DNA of 64,000 bases from Candidatus Blautia intestinavium (GTDB lineage Bacteria > Bacillota > Clostridia > Lachnospirales > Lachnospiraceae), in the NCBI GenBank assembly GCA_019113745.1, contig DXGV01000026.1, forward strand, positions 51,944 through 115,943, read 5' to 3'. Of the stretch, positions 25,989 to 36,300 are shown one piece after another; within the stretch, counting starts at the first letter, position 1, and each line of letters begins with the position of its first letter. The notes under the pieces are model-generated. The model worked only from the letters and a program-made list of their open reading frames with translations, made no database searches and was not told the origin of the DNA. The position numbers and the translations under genes were made by a program.

Positions 25989-26174
25989 TTATTTCCGCGG
26001 AATAATAATGGCAGCCACGATGTAGGCCAGAATGCCGGAGCCTCCAAAGAAAGTCAGAAGCACCCATCCCAGGCGCACCAGGGTAGGATCAATATCAAAA
26101 TATTCCGCTATGCCGCCGCATACGCCGCAGAGCATACAGTTTTCTGATGATTTATAAAGTCTCTTATTGCTCAT
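25989..26174 (-). CDS. PspC-domain membrane protein
   Basis: 61 residues consisting of just the PspC domain: LYKSSENCMLCGVCGGIAEY, DIDPTLVRLGWVLL and one TM helix ending IIIPRK. Last gene of a four-gene operon; its ATG overlaps the DUF4097 stop as ATGA. PspC-type proteins in Firmicutes accompany envelope-stress regulators. Confidence 0.88.
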   Translation of the reverse strand: MSNKRLYKSSENCMLCGVCGGIAEYFDIDPTLVRLGWVLLTFFGGSGILAYIVAAIIIPRK

Positions 26175-27073
26175 ATTTCTTCTACCTCTTTAAAATTTAC
26201 GCAGACGGTTCCCAGTCCGCAGTCAATTTTCATTTTGCGGGAAGCTTCAGCGTTGTCAATCTTTTTTACAGTTCCCAGGCCGCTGTATTCCTCGTCGCCA
26301 ATCTTTACTTTTCCGGCTCCGCAGGAAAGACTGCAGCTATAGTCCGCCTGTTCCCCTGCCACTTCCAGATTCATGGTTCCCAGGCCGCAGTCCGCCTGAA
26401 TATTTTCCGCGTCCAGTCCGTAAAAATCAAGAGTTCCTGTTCCTACCTTGGCTTCCACCTCTGAGGCGGCTATAGAGTCCGTATTAGAAAACACACCTGC
26501 GTCGACTGCCACGCTCAGCTCATGAACCTTCAGACCGTTTTCCACTGATACGGCTCCCGCATCTACTTCAATGTCGATTTTCCGGAACTCCATACCCGAA
26601 GGACAGGAAACAATAATCCGTCTGTCTTTTGCTTTTTTCTGACTTTTAATCCTGACCACCCTGTTATTTTCATGCACTTTTACATTTCCGTTTTCATCGC
26701 CTGTAACCTCTATCTGAAGTTTCTCGCCGTCGTATTCCCGGAAGGTCAGCGCGTCGCAGGAAAGTTCGATATCCAGATCCTCCGGATTTTCCACAGTATA
26801 TTTCTTTCCTTCCTTTCCCGTGTATTCCACAGAAGTCGCCGTTTCATTCCTGCCGGAATAATGCTCCGCTTCGTCTTCATGACGCTCTTCTTCCCAGCCG
26901 TCGTCGTCCCAGTCCAGCCATCTTTCCAGAATGCCCGGATGGGTGCCGTCAGGATGTGTCAGCATATCCAGTGTAAAGGAAGCCCCCATTGCCACGCCTC
27001 CTACAGACAGACCGATTCCCGCAACTCCCAGAACCGCCGCCGTGATCAGGACAATCTTGGAAAATTTTCTCAT
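26171..27073 (-). CDS. DUF4097-family beta-repeat protein
   Basis: 300 residues: N-terminal TM or signal anchor (about 7-30), an acidic linker rich in D, E and H (45-80), then a beta-helix-like array of short repeats (DAGAVSVENG, VGTGTLDFYGL, DCGLGTMNLEV, DCGLGTVCVNF) typical of the DUF4097/LiaG-like family. Probably extracytoplasmic. Coupled by ATGA overlaps to DUF1700 upstream and PspC downstream. Confidence 0.82.
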   Translation of the reverse strand: MRKFSKIVLITAAVLGVAGIGLSVGGVAMGASFTLDMLTHPDGTHPGILERWLDWDDDGWEEERHEDEAEHYSGRNETATSVEYTGKEGKKYTVENPEDLDIELSCDALTFREYDGEKLQIEVTGDENGNVKVHENNRVVRIKSQKKAKDRRIIVSCPSGMEFRKIDIEVDAGAVSVENGLKVHELSVAVDAGVFSNTDSIAASEVEAKVGTGTLDFYGLDAENIQADCGLGTMNLEVAGEQADYSCSLSCGAGKVKIGDEEYSGLGTVKKIDNAEASRKMKIDCGLGTVCVNFKEVEEI

Positions 27074-27693
27074 ACGTCCGCACCTCCCCTTCTGTTTTTA
27101 CTCAGCAGTCTGTTGCATAAATCTGTAAACCACCGCAAAGCTCCGGGCAGCAGCCGGCTTACAAACCATACGACAAACACAAGCCCCACAAGAGCGGCTG
27201 CCGCCAGAATACATCCTACTCCGATACTTAATACGCCCACAGCGGGATTTACCGCACATGTGCCGATCCCGGCAGCTACCGCCGCAACGCCGCCGATAAA
27301 AAGTCCCGCTGCCGCGCCTCCCACTCCAAGGATCACAATAAGGGGAAACAGGATAATAACCGCCAGAATCCCGCCGATACCTTCAGGCAGGAAAGGCGTC
27401 AGAAAAATCAGAAGAATAATGATCAGGGCAGCTATCCCGGCTCCTCTTTTTGGTTTTTGGCGGTATTCACGCTCTGAATCTTTTACACTTTCCTCTCCCT
27501 GTCCTTTTAAGTCCTCCTTAATGCTGGCCGCCACCTTTTCCGGACTTCCCAGCTCCTGGATCACCGAGGCTTCCTTCTCCGGTCCGGCTTCGTCAAAATA
27601 GCTTTCGTAATATTCCAGTGCTTCCCTCCTCTCTTCTTCTGAGATGTCAGAAAGCAGTTTTTCCAGTTGTTCCATAAACCGCGCTCTGTTCAT
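27070..27693 (-). CDS. DUF1700 membrane protein
   Basis: 207 residues. The N-terminal DUF1700 part (1-60: MNRARFMEQLEKLL, EYYESYFDEAGPE, VIQELGSPEKVAASI) precedes several glycine- and alanine-rich TM helices (about 85-185). DUF1700 proteins usually follow PadR regulators, as here, and may act as membrane partners of the envelope response. Overlaps both neighbours by four bases. Confidence 0.87.
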   Translation of the reverse strand: MNRARFMEQLEKLLSDISEEERREALEYYESYFDEAGPEKEASVIQELGSPEKVAASIKEDLKGQGEESVKDSEREYRQKPKRGAGIAALIIILLIFLTPFLPEGIGGILAVIILFPLIVILGVGGAAAGLFIGGVAAVAAGIGTCAVNPAVGVLSIGVGCILAAAALVGLVFVVWFVSRLLPGALRWFTDLCNRLLSKNRRGGADV

Positions 27694-28013
27694 AACCGCA
27701 GCCCTCCCTCAAATAATCTGGTGATTTTAGAGGAATAGTTTTTCCACTCCACCTTATATAAATTCAACTGCGCGGTTCCTTTTTCCGTCAGCTTGTAATA
27801 TCTGCGGTTTCTTCCCGCATAAGCCATATCGTAGGTTTCCAGACAATCGTCCTTCTTAAGCCTGCGAAGCACCGGATACAGAGTAGATTCCGATACGTCC
27901 AGAACACCGCGGACTTCCTGGGTGATCTTATAGCCGTAGGTTCCTTCCTCCTCTTTTGACACAACCGCAAGAACAATCGCATCCAGAAGAGCTGCTCCTG
28001 TATTGAATACCAT
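27690..28013 (-). CDS. PadR-family transcriptional regulator
   Basis: 107-residue winged helix protein; YGYKITQEV, LDVSESTLYPVLRRLKKDDCLE and NRRYYKLTEKG are the family pattern. First gene of PadR-DUF1700-DUF4097-PspC. An imperfect palindrome AATATTG-N9-CAATAAT overlapping its promoter is a likely auto-operator. Start ATG at 28013 follows GGAAGTGAGAGG. Confidence 0.92.
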   Translation of the reverse strand: MVFNTGAALLDAIVLAVVSKEEEGTYGYKITQEVRGVLDVSESTLYPVLRRLKKDDCLETYDMAYAGRNRRYYKLTEKGTAQLNLYKVEWKNYSSKITRLFEGGLRL

Positions 28014-28030
28014 CCTCTCACTTCCTGTTT

Positions 28031-28080
28031 AATATTGTTTTATTAGCAATAATATATATTATATAATATAGTTTTGTCAA
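28031..28080 (-). promoter_or_regulatory. Promoter and candidate PadR operator
   Basis: Minus-strand TTGACA (28075-28080) with TATATT 18 bases on (28051-28056). The imperfect palindrome AATATTG (28031-28037) and CAATAAT (28047-28053) overlaps the -10 end. A binding assignment to PadR is inference. Confidence 0.6.
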
Positions 28081-28173
28081 TAGTATTTCACATTTTCTGC
28101 TGATATTTTATACTCTGAGAAGGCAATCATGCTTATACTCTCAAACAGATTTCCATAATTGTTGGAGGTTATT

Positions 28174-29586
28174 ATGACAGATCAGAATCGCTCCCCGTAT
28201 CTTCCGGAAAATTTTCTGATACGGATGAAAGAAATGCTGGGAGAAAAAGAATATGAAGACTTTCTCAAAAGCTATGAAAAGCCCCGCACCTTCGGCCTGC
28301 GGCTGAACACGGCAAAAATAAGCCCGCAGGAATTTGAAAAGCTGGTTCCTTTTCCTGTGACGCCCATTCCGTGGATAAAAAACGGCTATTTCTATCCGGC
28401 CGACGTCAGGCCTTCCAAATGTCCGTTTTATCAGGCAGGACTTTACTACCTTCAGGAACCAAGCGCAATGACTCCGGCTTCCTGTCTTGAAATAGAACCG
28501 GGAGATCTCGTTCTGGATCTCTGCGCCGCTCCCGGAGGAAAAGCCACCGCCCTGGGCGCCGCCTTAAAAGGAGAAGGGCTTCTCGTCGCCAATGATATCA
28601 GCGCCTCCAGAGCAAAAGCCCTTCTCAGGAACATTGAGCTTTTCGGCATCGCAAATGCCTTTGTGGCAAATGAAACACCATCCCGGCTTCTGGATATGTT
28701 TCCGGGATTTTTTCACAAAATCCTCCTTGACGCCCCCTGCTCCGGCGAAGGGATGTTCCGGAAAGATGAAGCCCTGGCAAGAGACTGGTCAGAGGAAAAA
28801 TCCCGGGAGCTTGGCCGCATCCAGAGAGAGCTGATCCTTCAGGCAGCCGATATGCTCCGTCCCGGAGGGCTCCTTCTCTACTCCACCTGCACTTTTGCCC
28901 CTGAAGAAGACGAAGGCACCGTCTCCTATCTTCTGGAAAAACGAAGGGACATGACGCTTCTTGAGCTTCCCCACCGTCCTGGATTTTCTTCTGGCGTACC
29001 CAAATGGGGCGGCGGCGACCAGCGTCTGAAGCGCTGCGTCCGGCTCTTCCCCCACAAAATCGACGGAGAAGGCCATTTCATGGCTCTTTTCCAAAAGGAA
29101 GGAACTTCCGGCCATGTACACGAGCCATCCCGGATTCGCTCTGATCCCAATACGGAAAAATGGCTGAAAGCCTTTTTTGATGAGATCGGCCTGCGCTCTC
29201 TCGGAGGCAGACCTTTTGAATGGAACAGGGTGGAAACAAGAAGAGACAAGGTTTACTATCTTCCCCCGGTAAACACAGCCTTTCGCGGTCTGGCATTTCT
29301 CCGGAACGGACTGTATCTTGGAGATCTTAAGAAAAACCGTTTTGAGCCTTCCCAGGCCTTTGCGCTGGCCCTTCATAAAGGCGATGTAAAGTCGGTTCTC
29401 TCTCTTCCTGTTGCCGACGAACGGCTGGCCCGCTATCTCCACGGAGAAACTCTTACCGTCTCTCCGGGTGAAGCCGCCCGGGAAAAGGGATGGCATCTTC
29501 TCTGTGTGGAAGGTTATCCTCTGGGCTTTGGCAAACTGGTCGGACAGACCCTGAAAAATAAATATCCTGCGGGATGGCGGCTATAA
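28174..29586 (+). CDS. RsmF-like 16S rRNA (cytosine-C5)-methyltransferase
   Basis: 470 residues, NOL1/NOP2/Sun family. SAM-binding LDLCAAPGGKAT near 116-127, catalytic DAPCSGEGMF near 184-193 and STCTFAPEEDEGTV near 235-248 give both cysteines (PC and TC). C-terminal RsmF-type domain with ...FGKLVGQTLKNKYPAGWR ending. ATG at 28174 follows TTGGAGGTTATT; the in-frame TTG at 28159 is inside the ribosome-site region. Divergent from the PadR operon. Confidence 0.9.
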   Translation: MTDQNRSPYLPENFLIRMKEMLGEKEYEDFLKSYEKPRTFGLRLNTAKISPQEFEKLVPFPVTPIPWIKNGYFYPADVRPSKCPFYQAGLYYLQEPSAMTPASCLEIEPGDLVLDLCAAPGGKATALGAALKGEGLLVANDISASRAKALLRNIELFGIANAFVANETPSRLLDMFPGFFHKILLDAPCSGEGMFRKDEALARDWSEEKSRELGRIQRELILQAADMLRPGGLLLYSTCTFAPEEDEGTVSYLLEKRRDMTLLELPHRPGFSSGVPKWGGGDQRLKRCVRLFPHKIDGEGHFMALFQKEGTSGHVHEPSRIRSDPNTEKWLKAFFDEIGLRSLGGRPFEWNRVETRRDKVYYLPPVNTAFRGLAFLRNGLYLGDLKKNRFEPSQAFALALHKGDVKSVLSLPVADERLARYLHGETLTVSPGEAAREKGWHLLCVEGYPLGFGKLVGQTLKNKYPAGWRL

Positions 29587-29608
29587 AAGCTGCCTCCGCA
29601 GGATTTTT
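29564..29608 (+). terminator. Terminator between the RNA methyltransferase and addA, possibly bidirectional
   Basis: ATCCTGCGG pairs with CCGCAGGAT, with an inner GGCGGC/GCTGCC stem. The left arm overlaps the coding end. TTTTT follows on plus; ATATTTATTTTT on minus, so it can serve addA too. Confidence 0.85.
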
Positions 29609-29610
29609 CT

Positions 29611-32600
29611 TTATATCTGATCCCGACGCTTAAGAAGAATCGGCTTTTTAAGAGCAAAGGAATAGATATAACATTCTTTCACTTTCTTTTTCAGCATCCT
29701 TTCCAGCGCCCTGGCATAATCCTCAAGCTGGCTGTGATAAAGATTTATAAGCGTTTCTTCTGCTCCGGGCTCCACACGGTCTGTCTTATAATCTACCAGG
29801 ACAATTTCTTCTCCCTCTAAAAAATAAGCGTCAATGATTCCCTGGACAAGAACGGTCTCCTCTCCTGTCCATTCCGGCCGGATTTCTCTCATCTTCACAG
29901 AAATCACAAAGGGCTGCTCTCTGAACAGCATTTTCTCCCCAGCCGCTTTTCCCATTCTTTTTCCTAAACCGCACCGGGTAAAGCCCAGGATATCTTTCAA
30001 ATATATACTGGCGCTTTCCTCTTTTGTCATTTTTCCCTCTTCCACAAGCTTTTGGATCTGTTCCCGTATCTCCCCCACAGAATCCGCATGCGTATAGTCC
30101 AGACACTCCATCAGCCGGTGGTAGGCGGTTCCTCTGGCGGCTCCCGTATAAGCCTCCTCTTTCCCGGCAATGAAAGGAGGGATCAAGGGCACGATGTCCG
30201 GCTCGTAGAACAGAGCCTCCTCTTTCTCCATTTCTCCCTGGCGGCTCCTCTTTTTCAGTTCGGAAACACTGACCTTTACCGGCATCTCTCTGAGATAATC
30301 ATAAGGGTAGACAAAAGAAAATCTTTCCTCCAGAACATCCCTTATTTCCTTATCATACACTTCTTCGCAGTCCCAGTTCTTCAGAAGCTCTTCCCGGATC
30401 TGGGCGTCAGAGAGGCTGACAATCCCTTCCTGAATAAGATCGGACGCGGTGATCTTTCTCACCACGAACTCTGCTCCCTCGTCCACGCAGCCCTTCTCCG
30501 CCACCGCGATCCCGTTTTCCAGATAAAGCGATGTCATGGCGCTGTGTTCTGAAAGAGCAGGCAGAATATATGACCAGAAATTCCGTGCCGCTCCCCGCGC
30601 GCCCAGCGGGAGCAGCACTTCCTCCCGTCCGCGGAAGCGGGCAAGAGAGAGCATCTGCTTTTCGATTTTTCCAAGAGTTCCTGTAATGTAGAGTTTCTCT
30701 TTCGCCCGGGTAAGAGCCACATAGAGTACCCGCAGCTCCTCTCCCAGACTTTCTCTTTTCAGCGCCCGGCGGATCATCTGTTTCTGCAGTGTGGGAACGA
30801 TCAACCGCTTTTTTGCAAACACGGCGTCGGCTCCGAAGCCCAAATCCGGATGAAGCAGCAGCCGCGCGTTAATGTCCTGGAAATTGAACTGTTTTCCCAT
30901 TCCTGCCGCAAATACCACCGGAAATTCCAGACCTTTACTTTTGTGAACCGTCATGATCTGCACAGAGCCGCTTCCCGCTCCGGAAAGATTCACTTCTCCA
31001 AAATCCACCTCGTATTTCTGCAGGCTTTCTATATAGCGTACAAAATTAAACAGACCTCTGTAGCTGGTTTTTTCATAGTCCATAGCTTTTTCCACCAGCA
31101 TATGGAGATTGGCGCCTCTCTGACTTCCTCCCGGAAGGGCTCTTGCATATTCCTCATAACCCGTTTCTTCTAAAATATATAGAATAAGCTGATGAACCGG
31201 CGTATAAGGCGCCATATCCCGGACTTTCTGAAGACGCTCCAGAAAATCCCTGAGCTTTGCCTTCAGTTTTTCCTCTTCATTCTCCTCGGGGAAAAGTACC
31301 ATCTGCCCGTCCTCCACATAAGCGCAGACGCTCTCATAAAGAAGGCCTTCCGGATACTTCCCCCGTATCATTGCCAGTTCCTGGGAAGTGCATCCGCCGA
31401 TAGGAGAACGGAGTACTCCTGCCAGGGGAATATCCTGAAGGGGATTGTCGCAGACTCTCAGATAATTCAGGACAGTCACCACCTCCACGGCGGAAAAATA
31501 TCCGGTCCGGGATGCAGTATACGCCGGAATCCCTCTGGACGCCAGAACCTGTGAAAATGTTTCCGCCCATCCGCTGGCAGTGCGCAGAAGGATCACAATG
31601 TCCCCGTATTCCACCTTCCGGTACTGTCCGGATTCCCTGTCCAGTATCTCTTCCTTTCCCACGATCCTGCTGATCTCCGAGGCCACAGCCAGGGCTTCCA
31701 GTTCCTGATCTGTCTGTCCCCCTTTTTCTTCTTCCAGCTCCTCTCCGTCCTTTTCCACCAGAAGGATTTCTGTTTTCCTGAATTCCCCGCTTCCACCTTC
31801 CGGAAAAGAAGCCCCCGGATAAAGGGCGCTGCTGCTGTCGTAGGCGATTCCGCCCAGATCCTCGCCCATGATACGGCGGAAAATATAGTTGACGCTTTCC
31901 AGAACCTGAGGACGGCTTCTGAAATTCCTGTGGAGGTCGATCCGCTGCTCCCGGCTGTCTTCCAGCGAATAGGTCCTGTACTTTTCCATAAAAAGTTCCG
32001 GTCTGGCAAGACGGAAACGATAGATACTCTGCTTAACGTCGCCTACCATAAAAATATTTTTCCGCCCGTCGGCCCAGCCGGAAACCATAGTTGCGATCAT
32101 CTCCTGGACATAGTTGCTGTCCTGATATTCGTCGATAAGAACCTCGTCGTATTTCTGAGAAAGTTCCCGGGCGGCCTGAGTGGGCGACAGCTTTTCTCCC
32201 TCTTTGCGCACCAGAATATTAAGAGCAAAATGTTCCATATCTGTGAAATCCAAAAGATTTTTCCCCCGCTTTTTCTCAGAAAAACGCTCCTGAAAGGAAA
32301 GAGTAAGCTCTACGAGGCTTTCCATGGGCTTTTTGCAGCAGGAGAGCAGTTCCAGAAGAGAGCTCTCCCTCCAACAGAAATACCTGGCGGATAATTCCTT
32401 CAGAATATTCTTTTCTTCTTCACGGAGAGACTTCGCCAGCTCCTTCTTTTTTTCTTCCGCCTCAGGCTGCTTTTTCCCTGACAGTCTTGTAAAGGAAAGG
32501 TTTCCCAGAAGCTCCGCCATTTTGTCATAGTCTTTTTCTTCTGCGGTCTTTCTGGCTGCGGAAATAAGAAGAAGATCGTCCTCCAACGCCTCCTCGTAAA

Positions 32601-33336
32601 GAGCGGGTCCCCCGGGTTCCCGGCACACTGCCGCCCCCTCCCGTGCAAGGGTCTCCGCCTGATCCAGCTCTTCCTCCACAGCTTCCCACAAAAGTTTCAT
32701 CCAATCCTGCTCCCGAAGCTTTTCCGCACTGTCCGCCTGGTAGACCTCCAGGCACCGGTCGAGCCACTCTTTTGGGAAAGGATGACTCGCGGCCGCCTCA
32801 TAAAGCTTCAGTATCATTTCCTTTATATTATCGTCTGTTTTTCCCGGAGCATAGCACTCTACCAGTTCCACAAATTTTGCATCTTTTTCCCGGTAAGCGT
32901 CCTCCAGAAGCTCCTTCAGAACGTCCTCCCGCAAAAGCTTCAGCTCTCCCTCCTCGGCAGTACGATAGCCGGGGTCAAGATCGATCATATGAAAATAATT
33001 CCGGATAACATAGGAGCAGAATCCGTCAATGGTTGTGATCTGGGCCGTATGGATCAGCGTCATCTGTTTCTGAAGATGATCGTTGTCCGGATCCTCGTAA
33101 ATCGCCTGCTCCAGAGCCGCCGTAATACGCTCTTTCATCTCTCCGGCGGCCGCCCTTGTAAAAGTCATGATCAGCATCCGGTCGATGTCCACGGGATGAG
33201 TCTCGTCCATGATCTTACTTAAGATCCTCTGCACCAGCACGGCAGTCTTTCCTGAGCCGGCGGCCGCAGAGACGAGAATATTCCTGTCCCGGAGAGAAAT
33301 CACCTTCTGCTGTTCTTCTGTCCATGTCACTCCCAT
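29611..33336 (-). CDS. addA: ATP-dependent helicase/nuclease subunit A
   Basis: 1241 residues from the ATG at 33336. UvrD-type helicase with Walker A SAAAGSGKTAVL near 26-37, DEYQDSN Walker B region, and a C-terminal RecB-like nuclease motif (VLVDYKTDRVEPG near 1190). With AddB it resects double-strand breaks to recombination hotspots, the Gram-positive counterpart of RecBCD. AAGGAGGTGC precedes the chosen ATG, one base beyond the addB stop; a longer in-frame start is less likely. Confidence 0.95.
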   Translation of the reverse strand: MGVTWTEEQQKVISLRDRNILVSAAAGSGKTAVLVQRILSKIMDETHPVDIDRMLIMTFTRAAAGEMKERITAALEQAIYEDPDNDHLQKQMTLIHTAQITTIDGFCSYVIRNYFHMIDLDPGYRTAEEGELKLLREDVLKELLEDAYREKDAKFVELVECYAPGKTDDNIKEMILKLYEAAASHPFPKEWLDRCLEVYQADSAEKLREQDWMKLLWEAVEEELDQAETLAREGAAVCREPGGPALYEEALEDDLLLISAARKTAEEKDYDKMAELLGNLSFTRLSGKKQPEAEEKKKELAKSLREEEKNILKELSARYFCWRESSLLELLSCCKKPMESLVELTLSFQERFSEKKRGKNLLDFTDMEHFALNILVRKEGEKLSPTQAARELSQKYDEVLIDEYQDSNYVQEMIATMVSGWADGRKNIFMVGDVKQSIYRFRLARPELFMEKYRTYSLEDSREQRIDLHRNFRSRPQVLESVNYIFRRIMGEDLGGIAYDSSSALYPGASFPEGGSGEFRKTEILLVEKDGEELEEEKGGQTDQELEALAVASEISRIVGKEEILDRESGQYRKVEYGDIVILLRTASGWAETFSQVLASRGIPAYTASRTGYFSAVEVVTVLNYLRVCDNPLQDIPLAGVLRSPIGGCTSQELAMIRGKYPEGLLYESVCAYVEDGQMVLFPEENEEEKLKAKLRDFLERLQKVRDMAPYTPVHQLILYILEETGYEEYARALPGGSQRGANLHMLVEKAMDYEKTSYRGLFNFVRYIESLQKYEVDFGEVNLSGAGSGSVQIMTVHKSKGLEFPVVFAAGMGKQFNFQDINARLLLHPDLGFGADAVFAKKRLIVPTLQKQMIRRALKRESLGEELRVLYVALTRAKEKLYITGTLGKIEKQMLSLARFRGREEVLLPLGARGAARNFWSYILPALSEHSAMTSLYLENGIAVAEKGCVDEGAEFVVRKITASDLIQEGIVSLSDAQIREELLKNWDCEEVYDKEIRDVLEERFSFVYPYDYLREMPVKVSVSELKKRSRQGEMEKEEALFYEPDIVPLIPPFIAGKEEAYTGAARGTAYHRLMECLDYTHADSVGEIREQIQKLVEEGKMTKEESASIYLKDILGFTRCGLGKRMGKAAGEKMLFREQPFVISVKMREIRPEWTGEETVLVQGIIDAYFLEGEEIVLVDYKTDRVEPGAEETLINLYHSQLEDYARALERMLKKKVKECYIYSFALKKPILLKRRDQI

Positions 33337-33337
33337 C

Positions 33338-36300
33338 TCAGCGCACCTCCTTTTCCATTTCCCGCCATATTTCTTCATCTGCGAACTGTTTCAGTCTCCG
33401 GTATTCGTAGCCCGGAATCTTTTTGTCAAAGCCGCAGACGCCCTGATAGGGACAGTAGGTACAGGCGTTTTTCTTTCCCAGCTCATAAGGAGACACCTCC
33501 GCGTCTCCGGAAAGGATCTCTCCCCGGATATCCGAAATTTTCTTCTTCACATAAGCGTTCAGAAGCCGGAACTGTTCCCTGGTAGCCACAGAAGAGTTTT
33601 TCCGGAAGCTTCCGTCTTTATTAAAGGAAACAGGCAGAGAAGCCAGCGTTCTGTCCATCTTCCGGATGAGCCCGGAATCCGCTGCCAGAAGACCGTTCAT
33701 TTTCAGTTCCTTAAGAAGCTGCGGCGCCACCGCTTCCATATCCGCCTCCATATTTGCCTGGATCATGGGGTCTTTCACGTTATAATAAAAAATTCCCGCC
33801 GGCTCCGCCTGACATTCCGGATACTTTTTCTGCTCCGCCAGAACAGCCGCGTCCATATATACCACAAGCTGGAGCTGAAGTCCGTGATAAAGGCTTACAA
33901 GGTCAAAGGAAGTATTTCCCGTTTTATAGTCAATGATCTTTACATAAACCCGGTTATCCTCTTTCAGCACATCCATCCGGTCGATCCTTCCGCCTCCTAT
34001 GGAAACTTCAAATCCCTCCGGGCGGAATTCTCCCTGCTTCAGCTGTTCCTGAAGGGCCCATACCGTCCTTTTTAAGATTCTTCCGGTTCTCTCGATCATA
34101 TACTGGTTTCTGGCGCTGCTTTTTAAAATGGTATTTCCGTAATCCGCAGTTACCTTCTCAAGGCATTCCTGGGCGATACTGTCCCGCTCCTCCGGTTTCA
34201 GAGTGCTCCAGTCCAGTCCTCTTTTTCTCACCTGGGCGGCAAATTCCTCCAGCGCCTGATGGATCACATTTCCCATATCCATGGCTCTGAACTCATATTC
34301 CGCCCGTTCCGTCACCGACAGACCGTACCTGAGGAAATGGGCAAAGGCACAGGAAGCGTACCGTTCCAGCCGGGTGGCGCTGTGAGGCGACACTTCCCCG
34401 TAAAGAACTTTCGCCACACTTTCACTGATACGGTCCGCAGGCTTTCTGAGAAAAGCCGCCTCTGTAAGCCGTTCTATGAGAGTCCTGTATTTCGGACTTC
34501 TTAGATACCAACTATAGAGCTCCCTGAATACCGTATCATTTTCTCCAACGATCTCCTCTCCGATTCTGTCCAGAAAATAATCCAGCGCCGTATCCGGCGT
34601 CTGCAGAAGCTCTATCTCCTGTTCTCCCGCCTCTGTCACTTCAAGTCCGGGATACAGCCGTTTCACTGTATGGATCAGATAGGCGGGACTGACCGCCTCC
34701 CCTTTGGCGTTGGAATGGCTGTAGGAAAGGCAGAGGTATTCTCCTGGCTTTGTCATATTCAGATACAGATAAAACCGCTGCATATTCATCAGTTCTTTTG
34801 GTCCCGGAGCCAGCTCTACCCCCTGCTCCTGGAAAAATTCCCGGTCCATTTCCGTAAGGATTCCTCCTCCGTCCGTATTTTTCGGGATGTTTCCCTCATT
34901 TACTCCTACAAAAAACAGGGCCCGGACGTCTTTCAGACGTGTTCTTTCCATGTCTCCTACAAGAACCTGATCCATACTGGGCGGGATCAGGGCTACCTTG
35001 GCCTCCGTCATTCCCGTTTCCAGGATCTGCCTGAATTCTTCCGGAGTCACTTTTTCCCCACCGAGGATTTCCGCCATTTTATCGAGGAGTTCCATAACGA
35101 TCCCGTAAATCTGGGCATACTCCTTCTCCATGGCCTTTTCTCCCCGCCTCCGGAAAATCTCCTCCTGTCTTTTCAGTTTTTTCTGGATATCGCTTCTCAC
35201 AATAAAGGCATAAAGGCAGCGACAGTATTCCTCTACCGTCTTCTTTCTTCCGGAAAATCCTTCCGCAAGCTCCCTCACTTCTTCCACAAAACGCTCCCGT
35301 ATCTTATTCAGCTCCAGAATGGACTCCTCTTTCATTCCCCGGTAGATACGCACCCACCGTTCTTTCCAGGCAGAAAACCCGCGGATTCCAAGGGCGATCA
35401 CGTAGTTCTCCAGCCAGTCCGTCTCCTCCCTGGCAATATCGGACATCCCGCACCGGAGATAGCGGAACACACTTTCATAAGTAAAATTCTGAGCTGTCAT
35501 TTCCAGCACTGCCCGGACATACTCCACAAAAGGATTCATTAATATAGAATGTTTTTCATCTATAAAATATGGAATTCCTGACGCCTCAAATACCCGGCGG
35601 GCTATGGAACCGTATTCCTCCAGGTTTCCGGTGATCACTGCGATCTCCCCGTAACGGTATGCCTTGTCCCTGATCAGCCGTACGATCCTCCTGGCAGTCT
35701 CCTCCATCTCCTTCTTTGGACTGGCGGCACAGAATACGGCGACTTCCTCCTGCTCTTTCCTGTACGTTTCCTTTCTGTAACGGAAAAGATTCTGTTCCAG
35801 AAAGTTCAGCGCAGGCGCCTTTGCAAAACGTGAATGCGCCCCCGGCTTTATCCACAGAGGCTCCTCCATATCTTTTGTCAGTTCCGACAGAGTCCTGATC
35901 ATTTTATGGCTCATATAAAAAAGCTGATGCGGCTTTTCCCTGCCGAAAAGGGCCTCTCTTACGTCCATGGTAACTGTTATGGAAACCTCCCGGCATACAG
36001 CCAGAAGTTCTCTGACCACCACGTTCTGTATTGGAGTAAATCCGGTAAAACCGTCCAGCACCATCACGCTGTCCTTCAGTTTCCTGGAAAAAGGGATTTC
36101 CTTTGCCAGTATCTCCAAAATCTCCTCTCCGGTCACATAGTGCCCGGAAAGATATTCCCGGAAAGCGCGGTACAGTACGGAAACATCTCTGAGTTTCAGT
36201 TCAAGAAGCGTTTTGTCCGACGCTTTTTCAAGCATTTTTTCCAGAGCTTCTTCCCCTACCTCATACTGCATAAATTCCGAGATAAGAGATTTCACCTCAT

